Source of the DNA: Loxodes magnus
Taxonomy: Eukaryota > Ciliophora > Karyorelictea > Loxodida > Loxodidae
Length of the DNA stretch: 64,000 nucleotides
Assembly: GCA_946699065.1 (NCBI GenBank)
Contig: CAMPDV010001058.1
Location: 79,066 to 143,065 of the forward strand
Direction of reading: 5' to 3'
Shown here: positions 12,430 through 25,128 of the stretch, in pieces
Numbering within the stretch: the first letter of the stretch is position 1
Layout of the letters: every line of letters begins with the position of its first letter
The notes under the pieces: model-generated
Told to the model about the DNA's origin: nothing
The model's database searches: none
The model's input: only the letters and a program-made list of their open reading frames with translations
Position numbers and translations under genes: made by a program

Positions 12430-12501
12430 TCCGCATTAGTCTAGTGGTTAGGATATTCGGCTCTCACCCGAAAGACCCGGGTTCAAGCCCCGGATGCGGA
12501 A
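12430..12501 (+). tRNA. tRNA-Glu (CTC)
   Basis: A full cloverleaf can be drawn. The acceptor TCCGCAT pairs with ATGCGGA, the D arm contains TAGTGGTTAGGAT, the anticodon arm TTCGG-CTCTCAC-CCGAA gives anticodon CTC, and the T arm is CCGGG-TTCAAGC-CCCGG. Discriminator A is at 12501. A TTTT run at 12505-12508 can end pol III transcription. Box A and box B matches are good. It decodes GAG. Confidence 0.95.
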
Positions 12502-12540
12502 CTATTTTGCTAATTCCTACTAAGTAGATAAAATTAAAAA

Positions 12541-12613
12541 CGCCCAACGTGAGGCTCGAACCCACGACCACCAGATTAAGAATCTGACGCTCTATCGACG
12601 GAGCTAGCCGGGC
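12541..12613 (-). tRNA. tRNA-Lys (CTT)
   Basis: Minus-strand cloverleaf. The 5' end GCCCGGC pairs imperfectly with GTTGGGC at the 3' end, discriminator G. The D arm contains TAGCTCCGTCGATAGAGC, the anticodon loop TTCTTAA gives CTT, and the T arm has GTGGGTTCGAGCCTCAC. A TTTTT run follows directly on the minus strand (12536-12540). It is convergent with the tRNA-Glu gene, with a 39-bp gap. It decodes AAG. Confidence 0.93.
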
Positions 12614-14999
12614 TTCTTTTTATAAAACTGAAGCTGTTAAATATTAGAAATCCTATCTTAGCTTTAATAATTATAACTTAACTAAGCTTTTTAGTTTAAA
12701 CTCCCTAAAGTTATTTTATTACACTAACAAAACTTTAACTAATATTTAGGTACTTAAATCAATTTTATTAAGCCTTAGATATTACTCTGAATTCATATTT
12801 CAGTTTAGGATTTTTTGATTTAAGTGTTAAAAAACTTGATAATTCAAAATTGATTAAAAGTCACTTTTATTATTTCCCTTTATACTTAAAATTAATTTTA
12901 GATTAATAAGACAAATATTTGGCTAACACATTTTATCAAAATTCTATTTATTAAATATTTCTAAGAGTTTTATTACGTAGTCAATATGAAATTTAAAACT
13001 GTTGTAATCAGCATTTTGTAACTGTTGCTTTAATATTAAAAATAAATTATTAAGCTCTACCTTTGTTCAGCCTTCAATTAATTGTTAGTTATTTTAGCAA
13101 GAAATTCGTAGATATCTATATTTGGATATAAGAACTAATTATATGATCCTGAAAATAGTTTCTAATTGAATTTTCAGTAAGGCAAAGAATCCTTGATTCT
13201 GAATTGATTGTTAAAAATAAATGTCTAAAAACCTGCTAAGGAAAGAGTAATTTTCAAGTTTTATTATTATAAACCTATTAGATCTGCTAGCTTATTCTTT
13301 TATTAGCTAACTAAGATTTGATCATCAAATATAGTTCATGATAATTTCTATTAAATTTGGTATTAAGATCCTAAACTTAAAGCAAATCAGAAGCTTATTA
13401 AAGTATAGTTGCTCTCTTTAAAGGTTAATGTTCCCTTCCAGATATAATTCAGATGCTTTCTCTTATTTATCTTACGTAAGTATTGTAAGTTTGTACTCTA
13501 AATATTTTAAACTGTTGTATTTACTAATTGACATTTCGAAAAGTTGAAAGAAGATAAAGTACTTTAGACTAATAATATTGCTGAATTTCAAACAGTTAGA
13601 GAAATCAGAAATTTGAACAAATTTTATACTTGTTAATCACAAAAGAACTTTCCAATTAAATTTATTTCGTTCTAATACTCGCAAATTTTTCTAAGAACTA
13701 GCAACTTTATAAGTAATTCTTATCTTAATCATATTCATATTCCATCTTTAGTTAATAAAAAGAAGGAAGGAAAGATATATTTAAATAGAGAAATAAAAAT
13801 AAAAAAGAAATAGAAATTACTCTATAGGAATAAGATATCTATTTATCAAAAAAAGGATATTAAAAAAGTTTGAATATTTGTCAGAAGTTTGGATACTTTT
13901 TTAACTGGTTAATTTACTTAGAAGTAATTAGCGGAACAAGCGCTAATCTAAAAAAATTTAGAGATTAAAAGAAAAGAACGTTCATTTAATAAGATTCAGG
14001 ATATGAGAAATTAATTAACTTGTTTTTAAGTATGAAAAAGCAAAAATATCTAAATTATAACAGATATAAATGATAAGAATCTACTAATAAAGAGAAAATA
14101 TAAAGACAACAATAAAATCTAAAAAATTTCAATAAATAAGTTTTAAAAGCAGATTTTATTAAACGGCATAGCTTAGAAAGAGGCAACAAAATTGAAAAAT
14201 AAAGATTACTTTTATTGACACTAGCAAATCTCGGTAAACTATTTGACATATTTAAAAAAGTTATAAAATAAAATTAATAACCAAAAGAAATGATTATAAA
14301 AGAAGTAAGTTTTAAACAGATAAAAGGAGATAAGTAAAAGACTGGATAAAAATAATGCTGAATTAAAAATAGAAAAAAGGTTTGAATTTGAATTTGAATT
14401 TGAAATAAAATCTTAAATTTCTATAAAAATGATTGAAAAATAAAAAAGTATAGCTTGATATATTTATTTCATTTTTTAATTAAATATACATTAGAACTAT
14501 GAAAAGCTTTAAAACTAATTTCTTTTTTAATATTCCTATAATTATTTTATAATGTATATATATTAAATTTTCTTTTTTAAGGAATTTTTTAACTACTTTG
14601 ATAAATTAAGTTTGAGAATAATTTAGATCCTTAAAACAATGTCATTTAATAAGCATTTTGCATGTAAAAATTTAAGTTTCTCAGTTATTTCCAAATTATC
14701 TATTAACAACTTAATACTATCAAGTAAAATCAATTTAATATAATTTACATCTATAAAATAAATTCCTTTTTTAACATTAATCACAAACATACCAGATTTA
14801 AAGAATGAGTACATATAGCAAATAATATTAGGAAATTTAAAATTAATAAGTTGCTACAAAAAGTAAAAAACAAATATAAGCTAAATAGCTAAAATAATTT
14901 ATTTTAAATCAATAATCAAGTTTGTTCTAATTTAGCTCTTAGATTAAAGTATAGAACATTTTGCATCTTTTAATATGTTTATTTTATAAATAAATAGGA
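12614..14999. other. Possible coding DNA, frame undecidable
   Basis: Two readings compete. A minus-strand frame from an ATG at 13745 (MEYEYDQDKNYLQSCQ...) stays plausible to about 13.06 kb with Trp at TGA. A plus-strand frame between about 13.7 and 14.45 kb is rich in Lys/Gln/Ile with blocks such as LLLLTLANLGKLFDIFKK. Neither shows a domain I recognise, so I annotate no gene. A short GAATTT tandem lies at about 14390. Confidence 0.3.
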
Positions 15000-15205
15000 G
15001 CGATCCTCCAACTGACATTGACTTAAGATCTGGTACCAGGAAGTATCCATGGGCGAAGAACCAAACAAGAATCTTGGTAGGAGCCAAGAAAGAAGACAAA
15101 GAATAAAGAGGCATCAAGTAACGTTATTGATGAAAGATGTCAGATACTAAGGTGGGAGCATTCCAATCAAGCCCTATAGAAAACGAGACTCACGTGATAA
15201 CACTG
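15000..15205 (-). repeat. Family C repeat (GC-richer)
   Basis: Matches 51000-51235 over nearly all its length (GATCCTCCAA, CTCTGGTA.CAGGAAGTA, AAGAGGCAACAAGTA, GATGAAAGATGCCAGATACT, ATTCCAATCA.AGCCCTATAG). A part also matches 57042-57135 in the opposite orientation. In minus orientation it ends with a (TTTA)n-like tail (CTATTTATTTATAAAATAAA), hence the strand call. Confidence 0.65.
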
Positions 15206-15342
15206 AAATTTCTTATTACTTTTGAAGTGTAAACATTCTCTTCCACGGTTTTGATGTTTCTGCTTTTTCTCCTTAAATTCTTATTAATTTTTACCTTTCT
15301 AATTTTATTTGGTAAAAATGCCGGGCTATATTTTTTAACTGA
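15206..15342 (-). mobile_element. 5' head fragment of a family R element joined to family C
   Basis: The 125 bp match the first part of the family R element at 50535-50672, including the AGCCCGGC motif and the leader/ORF start. Here the start ATG is ATA and a 1-nt deletion shifts the frame, so it is a dead copy. It is fused directly to family C DNA at 15205, in the order R head then C in minus orientation. Confidence 0.6.
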
Positions 15343-16029
15343 GGTATAAATAATGAATGATCAGTATAATAAATTACATTCCAATCTTATAATTTTCGCA
15401 ATAATCTTAAAGATGGTTATAAATCTATTAATAATTCCTTTTTCTTTTGTAAGAAATTTAAAATATTGAACATAAATCAAAATGCACATAGTATTCTAAC
15501 ATTATACTATTCCATTTCCAAAATTTTGGTATATGATTTAAGATGTCTAATACTATATTACAGACATTATATGAACTCCTTTCATGAACTAACTGTAATA
15601 TTTAGAATTATACAAATTATTTCTCCAAATATGTATATTAAGAGAAATTGAGATATTTATAATTAGAAAGTCGCAAAAGGAGAGTTAAAAATAAGGAAGA
15701 GATCAGATTGAAAGAATAATGAAGAACTCTTCATAATATTTTTTTTCATTAAAAGGAGATAATAATTCTAACATTTAACAAAGTTAAAAGATAGGTATAT
15801 AGTTTAAATATAATTTAAGATAATACTGTATTCTGACTTTAATTAATCTTTTCAATAAATTTATTAAAATTAAAATATTTTTTAAATAATTCTATAATGA
15901 AGATAATATATAATACCCAGAAAAATTGAGAGTTGGAACAAAGGTTTTCTTATCGAAAAGATTACTCGTAATACTACTTATCAATCTTTCTAAAATTAAC
16001 AACTAAGATTTAAAAGAAAAAATATTGCT

Positions 16030-16735
16030 AATTATCAGTAGAAAAATAACTACCTGCAAAAATTCCTAAAAAGAGGCATACATTTAATCAACTAATTAAT
16101 TTAGACAAGGAATAACTCGTGTAGATTATTTTCGACTACACTGATAAAGTCGAGAATCTCGAGCATTATGTTATCAGATTATAACAAGATTTATAAGATC
16201 ATGTGGACGATGAGAAGCCACACACTGAATTTGTTACAAAATAGGATATTAATAACAGATATCAAGAAATAGAATGCGATATTGTTAGACTAGATGAATA
16301 AATGGGAATAGACTTTTAAAAATATGAAAATGCCTTTTAGCAAGTTAAAGAAATTAAGCAAAGGTTAGAGAAATTAGAGAGCTAATAGCCATAAAAAATC
16401 AAGATTCAATGATAATAGAAGAACAACCCATGATTTAAGAAAAATATTTCAAAAAATGTGCTACATATGTGGTAGTCAATATCATCTTTGAAGAAGATGC
16501 TAGGAAAATAAGGAAATTAGAAAAAAGATTTGAAATGAATTGACCATGTTTTATCCTTCCTCGCATGGTTAATTATGACGTAAGAAGATAACTCCAAGAC
16601 CGTTCGGAAAGCTCGGAAGTGAACTTGGGTGGAGACACCGGAGACCGAGACCCTGTAAAAGGTAATAAAGGGGGTTATGGATCTTTTAAGGGAACACTCC
16701 ATTAACCTTAAAATTTTTAATTTAATTTAATTTAT
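16030..16735 (+). mobile_element. Family R relic: coiled coil + CCHC zinc knuckle ORF (gag/ORF1-like)
   Basis: With TAR = Gln, about 16100-16390 encodes a clean coiled-coil segment (VKEIKQRLEKLESQ at its end). After a 1-nt frame change near 16390, the next frame contains a CCHC zinc knuckle at about 16453-16496. It reads C-Y-I-C-(4)-H-(4)-C, and one residue in the knuckle (HL-W-RRC) is encoded by TGA. An Arg/Pro/Gly-rich tail follows (16550-16690) and then a (TTTAA)n-like 3' tail. The layout matches the family R copies at 21.4, 30.5, 39.1 and 49.8 kb. Such proteins bind nucleic acid in retroelement particles. The 5' end and TSD were not found. Confidence 0.6.
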
Positions 16736-17019
16736 AATTAAGATAATGATTAACGTTGAGTATTTAAAGCAGCATAACTTCGCTTTCTGTTTATTCTTAA
16801 GTGTCTTTTAATGTACATAACGGGGATATTCTGTTGATTATTTCTACAATCAGGGACTACATACTCCATATCTATAGATTTAAGCTTACCAGGGCCGGAT
16901 AGGCACTCAGATACTTTCTCTTCAAGATCTCGAATCCAACTAGCAATCTCCCAAAGTTTAGTGATATATTAAGACAGATCTAAATGTTACTCACGCCATT
17001 TTTTTATTAAAAGAAGTAA

Positions 17020-17330
17020 ATTAATTAATTTCAACTAAAAAAAATTTTGGACCGGAAACTCCTTTCCGATTGCACGACCCGATGCTCTCTTTTTATGGAA
17101 TAACGGGGATATCCTGTTGTGCTCCAGGCACAGCTGCTAGGGAGCTCCATCGCTATGAGCAGCCAGGCTTCAAGCCCCTACCAAGAGCGGATAATCTCAA
17201 AGACAGTGTTCCCTTCAAAGAATGACTCTGACCAGGGACTTTCTCAGCGACAGGAAAGGAACTTGTTCCTAGCCATAAAACCAGAAAGTTTAATCACGAA
17301 GGTCATTCTCAGCTCCCACCATCTTTTTAA
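17020..17330 (-). repeat. SINE-A copy
   Basis: Reverse complement of the 24.6-kb copy with high similarity throughout (GGACCGGAAACTCCTTTCCG ... CTCCCACCATCTTTTTAATT). The frame open in the standard code here (17119-17367) is repeat sequence. A TSD is not clear. Confidence 0.8.
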
Positions 17331-19200
17331 TTATTCCTCTAAGGATAATAATTTAAGTAAACCTTAACTACATAAAATTACCCTTAAGTAGATAAAGAGC
17401 TAGTAGATTGTCTGTGATGAAAAAAATCAAAAGAGTTGAATGGATAAAAATAATTATATAAAAAAGTAGAAAAAAGTAGAAAAAAGAAATTAAAGAATAA
17501 AGTAAAGAAATGAAAAATCTTACCTGAAAATATGACGAAGGTAATGATCATTTATGTTACTTCATATCATAGCCTCTTTGATAATATTTTACCATATTTT
17601 TTTTATTTTTTAATAATTATTGTATAAATAGTACTAAATTATCCATTATTAATTTTAATCTATTTATTCTTAAATCTAATAAATTATAAAACATTTATAA
17701 TTTTATTTTCCTCATAAATTACAAAAAGAAAGTTATCTAAAATATTTTTAAGTATTTTGATTCATTTATAATGAATTTATTTAATTTTATGTTTATATTG
17801 CTTTCTCTTTAAATTTTATAAAATTTAACTTTATTTATACATTTTTTATTATTTATTTTATATGAAATTTTACTACTTTGAGGTTTTTTTATATTATTTT
17901 AATCTAATTAAATTTAAAATTTTTGGATATTTTAAAGGACTTCATATTTTTTTAAATCATTTTTTTTTATTTTTTTAGTGCTTAATGTATTTTTTCTAAT
18001 AATTAAACTCAAAAACATCATTTTTTTAAATTTATAAAAGAAAAATAAATAAAAAAATAAATTTTTATAAATTTAAAATTTTTTGCTTTTCCTTTAAATT
18101 CTTTATATAAAAATCTAATTTAAATATTAAAACTTTAATTTTTAATTTCCTTTAATATTCTTTTTAATATTTTATTTTAATACAGTTAAACGCATTCTTT
18201 TTCCTAATTTTTTAAAACTTGATTTGTATTTATTTGTTAAGATAAAATCCTAAATAAAAAGATGGAAGATTTAAATTTTTTATTTTTAATAATAAATTCT
18301 CTTAACCGAAACGAAATAAAAATAAAAAGTTTAACAAAAAACTTAAAAAAATATTTAAGAAAATTAGTTATAAAAAAATGTATAAAAAAGCTATTAAATT
18401 AATTTTAAAAATAATAAGGAGAATAAATTTTTTAAATTAATTAATTAAGAATTTTTAAATCATTGCATACAGTTTTCTATATTGAAAAATTTTATCATCT
18501 TTATAAAAATATCTAAAAGCTATTAAATTAAAAAATTTATTCTTTAAAAATAAGAAAATACTAATTTTAGTAAAATAATCGATTAATTTTTTATTTTAAA
18601 AAGTTTTAAGTAAAAAATAATTGATTAAATTAATCTTTGATTTTATTGTTTTTAAAGAATAAATTTTAAATCCACTTATTTAAATAAAAAATAATAAAGT
18701 TTGGCTTAAAAAGTTTAAAATTATTTTTATTTTTGTTTCTGTTTTTGGAAAAATATATTAACTTATTATTTATTTTTTATTAACTTTGTAAATTTAATCA
18801 TCTAGTTATGAGATAATTTAGTTCTTTATCCCGTTTTAAAATGAGCAAACGTTCTTCTTTCTAATTTTCCCTAATTTTAAAAATTTTAATTAAATATATT
18901 TTATACAAATTTCCTAATTTTTAATTCATCTATTATAAAAAAATTTGATATTTTCAATGTTTTTTTAATTATTGATTATTATTTATAATTAGCTAATTAG
19001 TTAATATTTACAATATATCTTTGATACTTATGAGAAAATCCTTCTTTGTTATTAGAAAAAATGTAAAAAATTGTTAGTTAGATTATGTTTATACATATAT
19101 TATACTGTAATTTGTTTCATTTTATTTCTCTTATTAAAAATAAATTCTAAAATTTATTTTTCTGAAATAGATAAAAACCATAAAAATATCTAATTTTCAA
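17331..19200. other. Very AT-rich spacer
   Basis: Runs of A and T dominate. No domain, repeat family or RNA gene was recognised. Confidence 0.3.
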
Positions 19201-19247
19201 ATCCCTAAGCTTCTAAAGGAACTTCAAAAATTTATAAACAAAAGATT

Positions 19248-19880
19248 ATGAAAAAGCAGAAAAAATAACGAAAACAATTTGTTAAGCTGTGCTTATCTTA
19301 AAGGAAGATATTAAAAACAATAAACTAAAACCTATAATTTTAGGAGGATATTTAGAACGCTTCAGACAGTTTAAACAATCTAGATAAGTAAAATTAAGTT
19401 TTCTTTAAAATTTTAAATGACTATTCTGCTAGATTTAGCAAATAAAAATTATCATAAGAATGTAATTATGTAGAATACTCATAAAAAAATCTAGGTAACA
19501 TACTGAAGCAAATGAAGTGCTTAATAAAATCTAAATAGTTAAAAGGGAGCTTTAGAAGAAAAAGAAAATAGTTGTACCTGATCATAATGTTAAGGAAAAT
19601 TCTTAAAAAATTTAAAATAATTAAATTTTTCTAATAATTATTTGGGAAGGTCATGTATCTTATAATAAGCAAGGAAAAAGCCTGAATCATTGTGAAGCAA
19701 AAGGGCAAGAATATACAAAAAAATCAAGAAGAAACCTATAGAGAAAAGTTCTAAGAAATTTTAGATTTTTGAGATTCAGAACTTATTAAAAACCCCTTTT
19801 GAGCATTTCTAATAATCCATTTGGTTTCATACTTTTGGGTAGTTCGGAGAGCGATAAAAGTATCTAAAAGAGCAAATTAT
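19248..19880 (+). CDS. Possible gene or relic, unrecognised
   Basis: From ATG 19248 a plus-strand frame is open with TAR = Gln and gives a basic Lys/Gln-rich product of about 200 codons. TGA falls at three positions readable as Trp (KA-W-IIV, LDF-W-DSE, PF-W-AF). In the middle (about 19480-19640) a neighbouring frame looks better (EANEVLNKIQIVKRELQKKK), so the region may contain introns or frameshifts. Base composition is less extreme than in the flanks, notably at 19800-19870. No family was recognised. Confidence 0.35.
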
Positions 19881-21410
19881 TTTATCTATAATAGAATTTT
19901 TCTTATTTTTTAATTTAATTTTAAAATTTAAAATTATTAAAATAAAATAAAATATTTTATTAAAATAAAACTCAAAATATTTAAAATATTATTTTTTCAT
20001 AATTATTACTATTTAAGAGATTATAACTTTTAGTTCTAAAGAAAAAATGAAATTAGATTATTATATTATTTATTCTTATTTTATAGTTTAAGTTAATAAA
20101 TTAAATTATAAAATTTTATTCTTACAATATGATTAACTAATGACTAAATTAAATTCATAAACGTAAATTTTTTTTAATTTATATCATAAAAGTTTATTAA
20201 ATTTAATTTTTTAGAAATTTGTATATTTAAGTTTATTATTTATGTTTTTTAACTTTTTCTTTTCTTATTTAAAAAAATTGTTGCATACTTTTTTTTAATT
20301 TTTTTATTATACTATCAATTGCAAAATTTAATTTTAATATTTTAAATTTAAAAAAAATTTAAGCCATAATTAGGAAAAAAATTACATTAAAGTTACCTCA
20401 TTATTGCTTTTTTTAAAGATTTATAATAACTAAAGCAAGATATATTAGTGAAGATACATAAAAATCAGTATTTTCTAAGTTGCTAGAATGTGTTAAAACA
20501 TTAAGCACTTTTATTTGAATACAAACAAGTCGCAGTTTCATAAAAGATATAAAATAAGAAAAATTGGAATAAAAATGTATTTATTTATCTGAGAATATAT
20601 ACAGAGAAATTTTGTTTATACATTTTATATTTTAAATCTAAATTAATTGAGGATTAAATATACATTTATCAATTAAAAAAAAATTGTAATTCTGAACTTA
20701 TTTTAAATAAAATATTTTTAGTCAATAAATTCTTTTGACTTCCAATAATTATATTGAAATTAAAAATTTACTAAGATAATTACAAGAAAAATAAAAATGT
20801 TGTTTTGATCTAAAAGAGTTTAATATAATGATAAAAATATTAGGTGGCTAGTCAATGAATAAAGAAACCAAGTAAACTAGAGTAAAATTAATGGATGTCA
20901 ACATTATTAAATATTAAAACTAAAAAATTAAAGACGCTTTTCTTTTATTTCTTCACTCTGAAATATTTATAATTGTAATTTTATTTCTACTACTTTAAAC
21001 CTTATTTTAGCGAAAAATAAATTATAAATAAAAAATTTAAATTATAAAAATGTAAATATAAGCAAATTTAAAAATATTGAAATAATATGCATTTCAATAA
21101 TTGATTAAACGCTTATAAATATATTATAAATAACTGTTAAAAGCATATAATTGAAAATTATTTAAATTTAGTCTCTTTATATTTAAAATATTTATTTTTA
21201 TTTAAAATAGTATTAAGTTAATTAAATAGTGTACTATAATCAAAATATTTAAAAATATTAAGTTAAACTTGCTTCCAAACTTATTTTCTAAATTTTTAAA
21301 GCAAGCAAAACAAATATAATGGTTATTAACAAATGAATAATAGTTTATTTAAGAAATGTCTTAGTAATATTATTATTATTTTTTAAATATTATTTTGATA
21401 ACTTACTTTG
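19881..21410. other. AT-rich spacer, nothing recognised
   Basis: No domain-bearing frame, RNA gene or member of the repeat families in this window was seen. Confidence 0.3.
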
Positions 21411-22501
<1,091 letters not shown>

Positions 22502-22751
22502 AATAAAATTTTATTTTCAAGCAAAATAATCGAAAATTAGAATTATATTTTTTCCTATCTTTAAATTTGTTTATTTATAATATTTTTGAAAATTAATTTA
22601 AAAAATATTTCAATAACATTAAAAAATATGAGTTTATAAATATAAAAGTTAGATTAAAAATTGATATCTTCAGAGATATTTCGACCTCTTTCCCACCTAT
22701 CTCTAGAGTTATCCAGTTGTTTAATAAAATTTAATGATTTAAAAAATTGTT

Positions 22752-23069
22752 ATTAATCTTTGTATTATTAATAATTAAAAAGATGGTGGGAGCTGATATT
22801 GACCTTCTGAATCATACTTTCTGATTTTATGGCTAGGAACAAGTTTCTTTTCTGTCGCTGAGAAAGTTCCTGGTCAAAGTCAACCTTTGCAAGGGAACGC
22901 CTTCCTTTTGATTATCCCCTCCTGGTAGGGGCTTGAAGCCTGCCTGCCCATAGCGATGGAGCTCCCTGGCAGCTGCTTTTCGAAAGCAACAGGATATCCC
23001 CGTTATCCCATGCAAGAAGTTGCAGTCCAAAACTCTTTAAGTTTAAAATTAATTAATCTTTGTATTATT
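22752..23069 (+). repeat. SINE-A copy with perfect 18-bp TSD
   Basis: The element 22770-23051 is flanked by ATTAATCTTTGTATTATT at 22752-22769 and again at 23052-23069, with no mismatch. The body carries the family landmarks (AAAAAGATGGTGGGAGCTGA, TGTCGCTGAGAAAGT, GGGGCTTGAAGCC, GCGATGGAGCTC). The end is somewhat diverged. The clean TSD indicates a recent retroposition event. Confidence 0.9.
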
Positions 23070-24602
23070 CTTTTATAATCTCTGCTTTTATCTTCAGTTT
23101 AGTTTTTTTTCCCTAAGATTATTTTAGTATATTATTTATAATTTTCTTGCTATTTCTTTACATTCTTTCAGTATTATTTCTTAAATATTAATTGTATCTT
23201 ATTACTTTTTTTACATTTAAAATTTTTTCGCTAGAAACTTTTAAATCTTTTGCAGAGATACTTCTATGAATTGCGAAAGAATTTTTACTATCTTAGTTTT
23301 ATGTTTTAGATCTTTATATCCTCTACTTACACTTTGTAATTTATTTAATCTTTTCTTTCAATTTAATATAAAATTTATTGCACTTTTATACTATATAATA
23401 TTTTCCATCCTATTATTTTATTTTAACCATATTTGATAGATTAAAGATTTTGACTTTATTGCGTAGTTCAAAGGTAGTTAAATTTTCTCTCTTGTGACAT
23501 TAATCTTAAATAATTTTATTTTTGTTTCTATTAATTTATGTAATGCTTTCAGAAACTCTTAACTAGAAAATCACAACATATTTATTAAGTTGTAGTAAAT
23601 TAAGAGCTCTTAATACAATACTGGCTTAATCTATTTTTAGGCTTTACTTCAGAGGTTGTAGATGTAATTTGACGCATAATTTTCCAGTTCATTTTTTCAC
23701 TTTTCTTAATTATTAAGATGTTTTTTACTTTATTTTCTTTTGAATTTTATACAAATGCTTTTTGTAAATGTTTTATATTTTTTTAAATCAAAATCAATTT
23801 TATAATTTTATTTCTTTTTAAACAAAAATAATATTAAAATATCATAATTTTAATTTATTTAATTTTCTAACTCTATCATCCATTTTTCCAATATCTTAAA
23901 GTTATCCGACTTTAGAAAAGTATATCTTTAATTAAAAACATTAAAAGATGTGAATTTTAATTTAAAATTGATAGTTTGTATATAATAAATTTAAATGATT
24001 AATCTTAATTATTCTTAATTTTCTTATTTTAATAATTATAACTTTAAAGATCATTTCTAGAATATAATATTTTAACGTTTGCACATATTTATTATTCTAG
24101 TATTAGTTGCAATTAATTATGAACATTTAAAACTTTTATTGGTTAAATATGATTTAATATTAGAATTGATTGTAGACGATGTTGGAAGAGAAAGAAGACT
24201 TAATAGAAAATATGGAATGACCTAACCTAATTTTACCCAACCAGGAATGGAGAAATTTATAAGAAGAAAGCAAGTTATATGAAGAGACAACCATTCTGAA
24301 AACTTGACAGTGAAGGGAGGAGAAGACCACCTAGAGATCAAGTTCCTATTGGTTGGATAGGGAAGTAGGAAGCTCTTAAGTAGAAGATCCTTCTTTAACA
24401 CTTTAATTTAATTTAAAGAATTGATTGTATATATGGGATATATTAATAGTAAATAGAATTATAATTAGTTAATGGCTAAAAATAATATTTATTTATAATT
24501 AAGTTATTTTATAAAGCATTTACAAATATTTTATATTATGTAATCAACTAAAATGTAAGTAGTATGCCATTATTGCAACTAGTAAGTATTCCATAATCAA
24601 CT
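23070..24602. other. AT-rich spacer
   Basis: No recognised gene. A slightly GC-richer patch at about 24180-24400 holds no domain or repeat match that I can name. Confidence 0.3.
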
Positions 24603-24945
24603 TTAATATATCAAATTACATAATTGAAAAGATGGTGGGAGCTGAGAATGGCCTTCGTGACAACACTTTCTGGTTTTATGGCTAGTAATAAGTTCTTTTC
24701 CTGTCGCTGAGAAAGTCCCTGGTCAGAGTCATTTTCTGAAGGGAACACTTCCTTTTGATTATCCCCTCCTGGTAGGGGCTTGAAGCCTGCCTGCCCATAG
24801 CGATGGAGCTCTCTAGCAACTGTGCCTGGAGCACAACAAGATATCTCCGTTATTCCATAAAAAGAGAGCGTCGGGTCGTGCAATCGGAAAGGAGTTTCCG
24901 GTGCAAAAACTTTTATAGCTGAAATTAATTAATATATCAAATTAC
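24603..24945 (+). repeat. SINE-A copy with 17-bp TSD
   Basis: The TSD TTAATATATCAAATTAC is at 24603-24619 and 24929-24945, without mismatch. The body is close to the family consensus (GATGGTGGGAGCTGAGAATG ... GGAAAGGAGTTTCCGGTGC). This is the best reference copy in the window. The frame open in the standard code on its minus strand is repeat sequence. Confidence 0.92.
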
Positions 24946-25128
24946 CATGCTCCAATATTTTGTGCTCTATGTACAAAAAAGCCCAAAATATTTAATCTAA
25001 TTAATTTACTTGCTAGAAATATAATTAAGTTCACTGGTTAGATTAAGAAATTCAATCTATATAATAAAAGAAAATAAAGGATAAAGTTTAATTATAGCAG
25101 CTTTAAGAGGAGGAAAAGTAGGAAACAA

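Noticed and set aside
17020..17330. Pol III box A/box B candidates in SINE-A (AGGCACAGCTGC and GGCTTCAAGCC)
   Set aside because: The box B resemblance to the tRNA-Glu T arm is suggestive. But 80 bp including a TTTTT run lie upstream of box A, and a different pair fits the other strand. Not safe to call.
17119..17367. Standard-code ORF of 82 aa, similar in sequence to frames at 51893-52111 and 24611-24883
   Set aside because: All lie inside SINE-A copies. Their similarity follows from the repeat, and the N-terminal halves are in different frames between copies.
22833..23030. 65-aa minus-strand frame
   Set aside because: Part of the SINE-A at 22770-23051.
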